From Effrenium voratum (Eukaryota; Sar; Dinophyceae; Suessiales; Symbiodiniaceae): a DNA stretch of 64,000 nt. Below are positions 20,312-29,803 of this stretch, in pieces. The stretch is from contig CAUJNA010001438.1 of NCBI GenBank assembly GCA_963377175.1, positions 5,001 to 69,000 on the forward strand. The letters are read 5' to 3'. The position numbers were made by a program, and so were the translations under genes. How positions within the stretch are numbered: position 1 is the first letter of the stretch; each line of letters begins with the position of its first letter. The notes below the pieces were generated by a model, which saw only the letters and a program-made list of their open reading frames with translations, was not told where the DNA came from and did no database searches.

Positions 20312-21935
20312 GAGAGGAGAGAGAGGAGGGAGAGGAGGGAGAGGAGGAAGACGAGGAAGACGAGGGAGAGGAGGGAGACGAGGGAGAGGAGGGAGAGGAG
20401 GGAAACGAGGGAGACGAGGGAGAGGAGGGAGAGGAGGGAGACGAGGAAGACGAGGGAGAGGAGAGACGAGGAGAGGAGGGAGAGGAGGGGAGGGAGACGA
20501 GGGAGAGGAGGGAGACGAGGGAGAGGAGAGAGGAGGGAAACGAGGGAGACGAGGGAGAGGAGGGAGAGGAGGGAGACGAGGAAGACGAGGGAGAGGAGGG
20601 AGACGAGGGAGAGGAGGGAGAGGAGGGAGAGGGAGACGAGGACGAGGGAGAGGAGAGAGGGAGAGGAGGGAGAGGAGGAAGACAAGGAAGGAGAGAGGAG
20701 GGAGACGAGGGAGAGGAGGGAGAGGAGGGAAACGAGGGAGAGACGAGGGAGAGAGAGGAGGAGGGAGACGAGGGAGAGGAGGGAGAGGAGGGAAACGAGG
20801 GAGACGAGGGAGAGGAGGGAGAGGAGGGAGACGAGGAAGACGAGGGAGAGGAGGGAGACGAGGGAGAGGAGGGAGAGGAGGGAGACGAGGAAGACGAGGG
20901 AGAGGAGGGAGACGAGGGAGAGGAGGGAGAGGAGGAAGACGAGGGAGACGAGGGAGAGGAGGGAGACGAGGGAGAGGAGGGAGAGGAGGGAGAGGAGGGA
21001 AACGAGGGAGAGGAGGGAGAGGAGGGAGACGAGGAAGACGAGGGAGAGGAGGGAGAGGAGGGAGACGAGGAAGACGAGGAAGACGAGGGAGAGGAGGGAG
21101 ACGAGGGAGAGGAGGGAGAGGAGGGAGAGGAGGGAAACGAGGGAGGCGAGGGAGAGGAGGGAGACGAGGAAGACGAGGGAGAGGAGGGAGACGAGGGAGA
21201 CGAGGGAGAGGAGGGAGAGGAGGGAAACGAGGGAGAGGAGGGAGAGGAGGGAGAGGAGGGAGACGAGGAAGACGAGGGAGAGGAGGGAGACGAGGGAGAG
21301 GAGGGAGAGGAGGGAGAGGAGGGAAACGAGGGAGAGGAGGGGAGACGAGGGAGACGAGGAAGACGAGGGAGAGGAGGGAGACGAGGGAGAGGAGGGAGAG
21401 GAGGGAGAGGAGGGAAACGAGGGAGACGAGGGAGAGGAGGGAGAGGAGGGAGAGGAGGGAAACGAGGGAGAGGAGGGAAACGAGGGAGAGGAGGGAGACG
21501 AGGGAGACGAGGAAGACGAGGGAGACGAGGGAGAGGAGGGAGAGGAGGGAGACGAGGAAGACGAGGGAGAGGAGGGAGACGAGGGAGAGGAGGGAGAGGA
21601 GGGAGAGGAGGGAAACGAGGGAGACGAGGGAGAGGAGGGAGAGGAGGGAGACGAGGAAGACGAGGGAGAGGAGGGAGACGAGGGAGAGGAGGGAGAGGAG
21701 GGAGAGGAGGGAAACGAGGGAGACGAGGGAGAGGAGGGAGAGGAGGGAGACGAGGAAGACGAGGGAGACGAGGGAGAGGAGGGAAACGAGGGAGACGAGG
21801 GAGAGGAGGGAGAGGAGGGAGACGAGGAAGACGAGGGAGAGGAGGGAGACGAGGGAGAGGAGGGAGACGAGGGAGAGGAGGGAGACGAGGGAGAGGAGGG
21901 AGACGAGGGAGAGGAGGGAGACGAGGGAGAGGGGA
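20312..21935. repeat. 1.6 kb purine-only-type minisatellite (GAGGAGGGAGACGAGG)
   Basis: The plus strand is almost all A and G with isolated C in GACGAGG. Units of GAGGGA, GAGGAG and GACGAG are arranged in higher-order blocks of about 40-90 bp. Both minus-strand 612-residue frames through it are Ser-Pro or Pro-Leu repeats without domain character and are treated as artefacts. The tract lies in the 9.3 kb NHL intron. Confidence 0.95.
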
Positions 21936-21939
21936 AGCT

Positions 21940-23617
21940 TGAAGGTAAATCGAAACCTCCCTTTGCAAGGGCTTGCTCGCCCAGAGTGTGCCGGGCAGGG
22001 GTCTTGGAAGGTGGCAGAAGCATTTTTGGCCCACTTGCGCAGGAGCCAAGATGCGTCGTCCTTGACCAGTGCCTAGTGCACGATGCGGCACTGTTAAGCA
22101 TTTCCGGCCTTTGCGGTCCCATGCCGCAACAGCCTTGGCCGCGTTTTTTTGGTGGTCAGGATTCTCAAGTTTGGGAGCTTGGTTCAGATGGGGTCAGCAT
22201 TAACACAGTCTTGGCAGAAGCATGACTCGTATGCCCAACTCCACCGAAGGTTTCTCATGTAGCTTAAATGAAAAAAAATGGGCTGACCACTGAATGACCC
22301 CGCCCTGGTCAGCCGATTCAACAGGAACCAGAGTCCTTGTACAGCGGGGCTTGCAATCGGCGCATCTAATTCATGCAACTGGAATAGTGATGCCCGCTTT
22401 CTGCCTGGGCGAAGGAAGCCTTCATGGTTCCTAAACATGGCCTAGATGACTAGAGCTGAGTTAACATATTCAAGTTCTCCGAGCCGCAATTCATTCCTGA
22501 TGCTGCAACCACAAAGGCAAGCCAGCGGCATGCTGAACAGTAAATACCTGGGGGAGCCACGCGAACGGAACTAGGATATTAGACAAAATATCAAGAAGTT
22601 GCCAGATATATTTGGATAATACGTGGGGCGAGCAGCTCCTGCCTGCCCGTTGTGACTTCCTCGGGCAAGTTCATGTTGCGTTTTCAAGCGACGTGGCATG
22701 CTGCGACTCAAGTGTGAGGAGCAGCCACGCTCCAGAAGTTTTCCGCGCGCGTCGATGTAGATCGACTTCCAAAGGTAGGGTTTTCAATGCGTTCATCGCA
22801 TGGCAGATGCGGAATGACCTTTAAACGGGATTGTGGAATGCAGGTTCGAAGGCACTCGTTCTGAAAGCAAGGACAAAGGCTACTTCATGGCAGATTGTTC
22901 TTCGAGACTCTTTTTATTCGATTTGTCCGTGACCTTTCTTGGTACCTCTTCAAGAGAGAGTTGTTAGCTTTCAGAAGCTAGGCTGGGAAGCTGGGAGGCT
23001 GGGAGGTGTGAATGCATCCCGAGTCTTCGAGGCATCTACGAAGATAGTGGCTCCGAATGACACCGAGCAGTGGTCAAGCCATTACTCCCTGCACAAATTC
23101 GATGCATGGCTCACAAGGGGCAAGCGGCAAGCGACACAGGAGATGGGTGAGGTGCCTCATGAACTTCGAAGGGGCTTCGACTTTGCAGATGTCTCGCGAT
23201 TTATAGCCTCTCCCTGTCCTGCAATATCCGGCTTGCCACTGCTGCAAGCTCAGGCTGGTTGTCTTTTAACGTGCACTTGCAGGTGTACCTGTGTGCACGC
23301 CACGTCTGCCAGGGGAAACGAGCTCTCACACGGAAGTTGTGGGTCAGCCGAGCCACGCCCAGCTTCACATGTTGCCCCTGGCAAGCCTTTACTGCGCGGG
23401 AGACCGTGCTGGCCGGGCCAGAAGTGCCACCAATTGAAGGAATCCGCGTGCATGTGGAGAAGAACCGCTGGAAAATGTGCACTGCTTGTTGGCGTGGTTG
23501 TTGTTTGGTACGGACTTTCACATGTTAAGTTTGGCTACTTTGGGGCCAAATGCCAACCCATGAATCTTGCCCTCACCCATCTTTGGCACCCAAGCGGGAG
23601 CCCATCCTGAGTGCCAG
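21940..23617. other. Intronic DNA between satellite and NHL exon
   Basis: No exon with clear coding bias or family motif was recognised. Confidence 0.35.
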
Positions 23618-24089
23618 TTGTGCGAGCCCATCGACGTGACCATCGATGCGGAGGGTGCGCTCTACGTCGCGGACAACGGCCGGGTTGTCGGGTGGGTGGG
23701 TGGTGTGCCAAAGGGCAGTGCTTGACGAAGCTTTCAGTATTTTGTTCTCAGTTGCATTTCTGGTCAGGAAAAGCAACGGTCGGCTTTGCTTGTGCCTGAA
23801 TGAATCAACAGGCAAATGTAGGCCATGATTTCAGCAATTCTTTGGCTTGCGAGGCAACGCACGCGTCGTCCTGGCCTCAGAAAGTATGGACAGAAGGCAA
23901 CATGGGCTGCTGTTGAATGCAGCCTGCAGTTGGGTCAGTGCAATATGCCTACTGACATCATTCCGAGCTTGTCCGAATGCCAATCGAACGGCCTTAAAGA
24001 GATCTGTGAGTCCAAGATGCTCTGAGGTCCGATGGGCAGCTCCCCGCGCTCCCTACGAGCGCATCCTGCCCGAGCCTCAGCCCGGCTAG
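23618..24089 (+). CDS. NHL repeat exons, 3' end of the BTB-NHL gene
   Basis: Exon 23618-23678 reads EPIDVTIDAEGALYVADNG and exon 23854 to about 23880 continues NARVVLAS. Joined through a GC donor (AACG|GCC) and an AG|GC acceptor they give the canonical NHL strand ALYVADNGNARVV. The first codon follows in phase from the CAG at 14316, completing DLHQ-LCEPIDV, the usual QL-x-x-P turn of NHL repeats. A last open piece ending YERILPEPQPG and TAG at 24087 is the probable C-terminus, but its join is not resolved. The 9.3 kb intron before this block is the largest in the gene. Confidence 0.7.
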
Positions 24090-24211
24090 CGCGTAGGGCG
24101 TAAGTCAGCTGGTGTCGAGTGGCAAGCTGAGGCCCTGTGCCGCCTTTTGAGGTGACCCGTGGGTCGGAAGGGTGGCAAGCCGAGAGATGGCTGTTGGAGA
24201 GCAAAACACAG

Positions 24212-24317
24212 ATGGCTGTGGCTCAAAAAAGTGGTAAGAAAAATGGCACCTTGGTATATGGAACCAAAGACTAAAACCCGCGTAACCTCAGCTCTTTAAT
24301 TTTGAGCCGTACCCAGA
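24212..24317. mobile_element. MITE-like family B copy, inverted
   Basis: ATGGCTGTGGCTCAAAA on the left, TTTTGAGCCGTACCCA on the right. The interior GGAACCAAAGACTAAAACCC is the reverse of the 17905 copy. Confidence 0.65.
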
Positions 24318-25865
24318 TGACAGAATCATGGCTAGATGTGTATTTTTCCCAACACGATTCTTTCTTTGTCCTGTTGTGATCCATGCATCGCAGGCAGAGA
24401 GGTTCATGTGATGATATATTGTATATATATACACACATACACATACATATGGTGATATGTAGTTGTTCATATTCACATGTATATTTTGTTTGTTTAATAT
24501 TTATTTACGTGTTTATAATATACATATGAATCATTGCACGCCAGGTGCTGGGTAAGCACAAGCCCATGCTTGTGAGCCGGATGAGCGGAACCCCCCGCGG
24601 ACCCCCGTGGGTTTGGAGTCTCGGGAGTCAGGGTAGGCGATGCAGCCAAAAGCAAAAGCGACGAGAGACTGTTCAGACGATGGGACGTTGGTCGGGACAC
24701 GCCAGATCCAAAACAGCACACTCAGTCGCTTGTATCGGGAGCTTCGGTTGCCACCTCAGCCTGCGATACCCAGATGTGTCTCACCTTCGCTTGGCGGGAC
24801 CCGTCCGTGCCCAATGGGCCAGCGGCATGGGGTCCCAGCCGGCATTGTACATATGCACGGAAGCAGCCGTAGCCGCCAAAATGGCGCGCGTCGTTCGTTT
24901 TGGATTTGGTGGGGAAGGCTTTCCATGAGGCCCATGAGCATTCCGGCGTGCAAGCTTGATTGGCCATCCAGGGCTTAGAGTGTTGCATCCAGAGCTTTGT
25001 CCAAGCATTTGGGAACATTTGTTTCACAAGCTTGAGGTTTGCCCCAGACTGCACGAGAGTGTGAAACCAGTGAGGGGCCATTGCATGCTTTGGGGAGGAT
25101 ATATGTTTTCTATTTGGGGCAACAGGTGTCTTCAGTCACATGTTTGTTTTGGGCTGCGCAACTTCTGCTAGAAAGCATCGCAAGCAAACTGAAAAAGCTC
25201 ATTTGAGTTGGTAACATCATCACGCAACTCAGGTCAATCAACAAGAGAAGCAGCAGATAGCGCGTGCCCGCGCATGCTTCGCGAGAGAGAGATGGCAGAG
25301 GCTCCTTCCAGCTGCATGCGGCCCTTCGATCTTCCAAGAGACGCGAAAAAACATGGCGCTTTCCTTCCAAGCTGGTAAACCTGGATCGCGTGTACCCCCA
25401 AAATTATAGGCCTTTTGTTCATGTGTGCGCGTGTGTCCGTCTATAACATATATATATATATATATATCGCGAACCGGCATGTGCGCTCATACATTTTTTT
25501 TCTGGTCCCGTGACCAGTGGTTGCGGTCCCCCCCCCACCCCCCATGGTGTGGGTGGGGGGCTGGGCTGGGGTGGGGCAAATACACCCTCGTTTGCTGGCT
25601 TTGGAGCTCAAGTTGCCTAATCGAGCCTCTCCTCTCGCTGGAAACCCTAAACCATGCCGAGCCAATGGGATTTGCTCTCAAATACTTTTCACCACTCACT
25701 CCCGCGCAACTCTGCCTTCTCAGCTCTGCTTCCTACTAAAACTCCTAGCTAACTCTAATGCCGGACCTTGGTTCCTCCAGATCCAAGCTCGGGTGACCCT
25801 CACTTGTTTCTACATCACTTTGTAAACCCTAAAGCAAAGAACGTCTAGATTGGTTTCCCGAAGAT

Positions 25866-26130
25866 GCACCCGATGCTTGCAATAAAAGTCACCCACCATG
25901 ATATCACAGGGGGCCGGCGACAGATACCCGACGCTTGCAACAGAAGTCACCCACCACGATTCCAGAGGGGAGGGGCGGGGACAGAAGTCAATAGTCGGCT
26001 AGGTTCCCCAACCCAATGCTTCCAATAAAGTCACCCACCTTATTCCACAGGGGGGGCCGGAGACAGATACCCGATGCTTGCAACAGAAGTCACCCACCAC
26101 GATTCCACAGGGGGGGGGGGGGGGCGCCGG
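25866..26130. repeat. Minisatellite, about 60-70 bp unit, four copies
   Basis: Units contain GATGCTTGCAACAGAAGTCA, then CCCACCACGATTCCACAGGG and a G-run. Copies begin near 25870, 25930, 26015 and 26072. The last ends in a run of 14 or more G. Confidence 0.8.
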
Positions 26131-26875
26131 GGACATGGCTTTTGTCACAACCTCTCAACCCTTCCCCCTTCCGAGCAAGTGGTCCATTTGGCTACTTGCG
26201 GCTGCCAGGCTGAGGAGCTTCCGGAGGAGGGGTTGCTCGCCATGGTCATGGCCGGTTCCTTCATTTGGGCATGTCTTTCTTACCAGGCCCCCCCCCAAAA
26301 GAAAGAACGAAGAAAGAGGCTTCGGTTTTCCTTTTGGTTCTCCTAATAAGGGGTCTTTAAAAAGGGGTTGTTCTAAGCTAGTTCGTTTGGGTTCCCCTTT
26401 GAAACAACCAAAAAGGGGTGCCGAGGCTCGAAAAAAGACAGACCCAGTTGTCCTTCAAAGAGGGGACTTTCTCGCTGCCTTGGAAGCCACGATCGCTTGC
26501 TCGGCACGAAAGACATTCCTGTACCCCTGGTGAACATCAAAATGGGTGGTACATGGGTGTGAATCCGCCCCAAAATGGAGGCATAGGTTATGAGCCATGG
26601 CCATATCAAGGCTTGCACCTGCAGATTTTCTGACCCACATGCACAGGATGATTCTGTGGGCATCCCGCTGGGCCCATCGGCAGCCCACTTCGAGGAAGGC
26701 GGGGCTGCAGGTTCAAGCGGAAGAGCAATCTTAGCCTTGCTCTTCGGCATTGTCGTCTTTGGCTCATTTTCTGGTTTGCCTTCATCCCAGAATGCCACCG
26801 AAGCCAAAGGCCCTCCTGCATATATGTTCCAGTCCCCCCGCCCCAACCCTGAGTTCCCGGATCCCCACACCCAAC

Positions 26876-26970
26876 ACTAAACCCTAAACAAACCCAACCA
26901 CATCCCAACCACCCACCCAACCACCCAACCCCAACCCCCCCACCCCACCCCACCCCACCCCACCCCCACA
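26876..26970. repeat. C-rich CCCA/CCAAC tract
   Basis: Begins with ACTAAACCCTAAACAAACCC and passes into CCAACCACCC and CCCCA repeats; G is almost absent from the plus strand. Confidence 0.8.
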
Positions 26971-27142
26971 GATATCCATTTCTGGTCTTTGCAAGATTGA
27001 AGCAGTTCTGGTTAATTGGAGGGAGCTCCACATCAAGTTCCCAAATCATGCCGCGTGTGGTGAGGTCTGTGATTTTGATCCGCACTTGCATCTCCAACCC
27101 AACCCATCATTTTTCCAGGAGTTTGCCTCCTGGCTCTTTCAG

Positions 27143-28778
27143 GGGAGGCGAACTACTGCTACCTGATCTTGTTCAACCTGAACAAGCGCAACAACCTGGG
27201 CGCCATCCTCCGCTCCGCCGCCGCCTTCGGCGTGCGGCTGGTGGTCTTGGTGGGCCGCCAGGGCTTCAAGGCCGACCCCCGCGGAGCTGTCGGAGCTTTC
27301 GGAGATCCGTTTGCGAGCTTTTCTGGATCTTGGGGCCCATCGGTGCACGTGTAATCATCATTGGAAAAAAGATGGGACATCATCATCTACTTAGGCTACA
27401 TAATCAAATTCCATCCCATTGGTGATCATTTTGCATGGCTCGCAGTCGAAGACTCTCCGTTTAGAGTGCTACCTCGAGCTTTTCGAAATCGGGAGGCCTT
27501 CTGCAAGAAGAGCGGCCAGGGCGCGGTGCCCATTGAGAACGCGGCCACGGTGCAGCAGGCTGTGGAGGTTTTGAAGGCCTGTGGAATCTGACATGGATAT
27601 GATCTTTTTGCTCGGGAACCCCTCCAAAGTGGTTGGCGGACCTAAAAATCCAACCACCGAATTTTGATGTCCACCAAAGAGTCCGCAATTAAAATTCAGA
27701 CCCACATGGGTTTGAGCCCGCATGGGCTTGAAGAAACCAGCAAGCCCAGGATTGTTGTGTTTCTCCTGTTGTTATTCCATCCTTCGTTCTTGGTGTTGGG
27801 TTTGTGTTGTCGGAGTGGCCTTGAAAGATGTCCGATGGCAATGTTGGTTGCAGAGCCAATCCCGGAAGGGATGGATATCCCGTGCCACAATTGCCTTTTC
27901 TAGAACTGCCGACACCTGTCTTGGAATGCATCCAACCACCGAAGCCAAGTTTATCATTTGGGTATGGGTCAAAATTAAACCACTAAGGGACCCCAGGTTG
28001 TAGTCCCCGGTTCCAGTTACCAGGGTTGCATTTTGGGGTTACCCTATGTTCGACCCACAGCCATTATATAGAGTCAAGACCTGCCGGAGGCTCGGGCTGG
28101 GAACAGCCTGTGCGCCAGGCTCGGCACCCCTCGGGCAGGCTGCGAATCTGCGGAGTGGAGATCATGCCGCAGGAGAGCGACGCGCGCGCGCGCGCGAGCG
28201 CGTCGAGTTTGTGACATACTGGGGGTGGGCTCCCAGATGTTGCGCAAAGTTTTTTGGGCTCAGATCCCATTTTTGTTCTTCTTTTTCTCGGAGCTTGTTT
28301 TTTTTTTGTTTCGCGTAGGCGCAATCCTTGCACTCGAGCCCCTTCTCCGGGCCCACAGCCTTCATGCTGGGGAACGAGCGCGGAGGCCGTGTCTGCCTTT
28401 CCGACCTTCGCGCGTCGGAAGTCGACTCGAGGCCTGTCTCGAGAGCAGATTGACCACTGCGACAGCTGCTTGGCTCAGATTTGTTGTGTCTACGATGAGT
28501 TCAACGGCCTGATTGGATTGACGGCTGATGTTTGTCTACAATGGATACCATGCAGCGGGAGAACAGAAGTTTTCAGCCGGTCGGAAGACTTTCCCCGTGG
28601 CTTTGGGGGGCAGTCCTAAGGCTTTGTCTACATCCCTCAGTTTGGGGCCGGCGTTGGCTCCTTGAACGTGGCTTGCGCATGCAGTGTGGCAGCCTGGCTG
28701 AACCCAAGTGCCAAGGACTTGCCAGATCAGATTTCGTGCGCACGGCATATTTGCCACAAGCTTGGCACAGCTCGGTGA
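27143..28778 (+). CDS. SpoU/TrmH-type RNA 2'-O-methyltransferase, 5'-partial
   Basis: SPOUT enzymes methylate ribose 2'-OH of tRNA or rRNA using SAM bound in a trefoil knot. Exons: 27143-27270 (LILFNLNKRNNLGAILRSA, AAFGVRLVVLVGR: motif 1), 27496 to about 27589 (GAVPIENAATVQQAVEVLKA), about 28153 to about 28185 (CGVEIMPQESDA), 28339-28385 (PFSGPTAFMLGNERG: motif 2), 28432-28464 (GLSREQIDHCDS), 28621-28778 (FVYIPQFGAGVGSLNVACA: motif 3, stop TGA). The order matches plant SpoU-like proteins with ICGVEI, TAF-x-x-GNEG-x-G and IPQ-GGG-x-x-SLNV. The motif 2 glycine after NE is Arg here, which is unusual. Most joins are AG|GC on both sides. The 27.6-28.15 kb intron has a 7 bp direct repeat (GAATCTG) and no AG at the join. 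The 5' end was not found. Confidence 0.87.
27615..27686. repeat. Family D dispersed repeat
   Basis: GGAACCCCTCCAAAGTGG, GGACCT and TGATGTCCACCAAAG match 16536-16596, where they read AACACCCTCCAAAATGG and TGATGTCCACCAAAG. It lies in an intron of the SpoU gene. Confidence 0.5.
27963..28064. mobile_element. MITE-like family B copy in a SpoU intron
   Basis: ATGGGTCAAAATTAAACC on the left, GTTCGACCCACAGCCAT on the right; interior GTAGTCCCCGGTTCCAGTTA. Confidence 0.65.
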
Positions 28779-29803
28779 ATCGAAGGAGTTCAGGCCATCT
28801 CCAAATCTTTCAGCATGTTGCAACTGGTTCAAAGGCCTCCCGCGACATGACTTTGAGCTTCCGTGCGCCGAACCTTCGACTTGAACGGGCCCAATCAGTG
28901 ATTTCACTCGGAGGCATGACAGGTTTGAGCTTGACCTTGGGTAGATCTGAGTTTGGAGAGGCTCCTGGCTTCAAGTTCCGAGGGCTTTCTTTCGGTGAGA
29001 AGTGCCAACAGGTGCTGTACCAATTCAGTGCCTGGGCCTGCGCTGGGCCGGGCCTCGGCTTCTTGGAGGAGCGATTCGTGGGACACCTCGTTTGGTCGGG
29101 CGCAGAAGAGGCTGCAACGGAATGTTGACAGGGACCACGGGAACGCCCGGGGATTTATGTTTCAGAGACCGAAACAGACGGCCAGACGCCGCAAGCAACC
29201 GGCAGCCTGGAATCCTGGCCACGGGTTGAACGCTTGGGGCAAGGCGCTGCACCGCTCGCTGGTTTTTTTTCTTGGTTGCTTTTCGCGACAAGGACCCGCG
29301 GCCGGCTATGAAGGCACCACACGGCGCGGGCTCCTTTGCGGTGCAGGGGCCGCGGCCGCTGCCGGCATCGGTAGCAGGCCATTCTTTGGTTGGGGATTAG
29401 CGAGCGGAGGGAGAATGGTTTCCCAGTAGGCGAAAGAACATGGGCCCGAGGCAACGCCGAGGAAGCTGCACCTGCCGTCAAGCGGACCCGCAGCGGAGAG
29501 CAAAGTGAAAAGCCGCCTTCAGCAGAAGGGGGGGGAGGGAGGGGGGATTGTTTTGTGTTTATTCATGCTCATCATGGCTCCGCAGTTGAGAAGGTTCAAG
29601 CCAGTTTTTTCCCGTGACGCCTCAATAGCTTATGGCGCAAGCAGTTGCCAGTGCCTAAGATTTGCCTGGCACCCACAACATGCCATGAGCTTGTGCGCAT
29701 TGCTAAGCCAAGCTGTGCTGAATGGGTTGATAGGCCTGATGTGACTCATGGCTGCTGAGTCTCGGCTCGAACTTGCTAGGGTGCTACAGCTGAACAAAGA
29801 GCA
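28779..29803. other. Intergenic spacer, SpoU gene to S51-like gene
   Basis: No coding exon or repeat family recognised. A G-rich run is at about 29530. It should contain the trans-splicing acceptor for the S51-like mRNA. Confidence 0.4.

Larger units (their letters stand above)
24090..27142. other. Spacer with repeats upstream of the SpoU exons
   Basis: Contains a family B element, AT runs near 24414-24480 and 25447-25470, a minisatellite at 25866-26130 and a C-rich tract near 26885-26970. Missing 5' exons of the SpoU gene may lie here. An open stretch near 24720 (LSRLYRELRLPPQ) is a weak candidate. No other gene is recognised. Confidence 0.4.

Noticed and set aside
20253..22122. Two overlapping minus-strand 612-codon frames rich in Ser-Pro and Pro-Leu
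   Set aside because: They are read-throughs of the GAGGAGGGA minisatellite. The repeat lacks stops in several frames and shows no domain or codon bias independent of the repeat.
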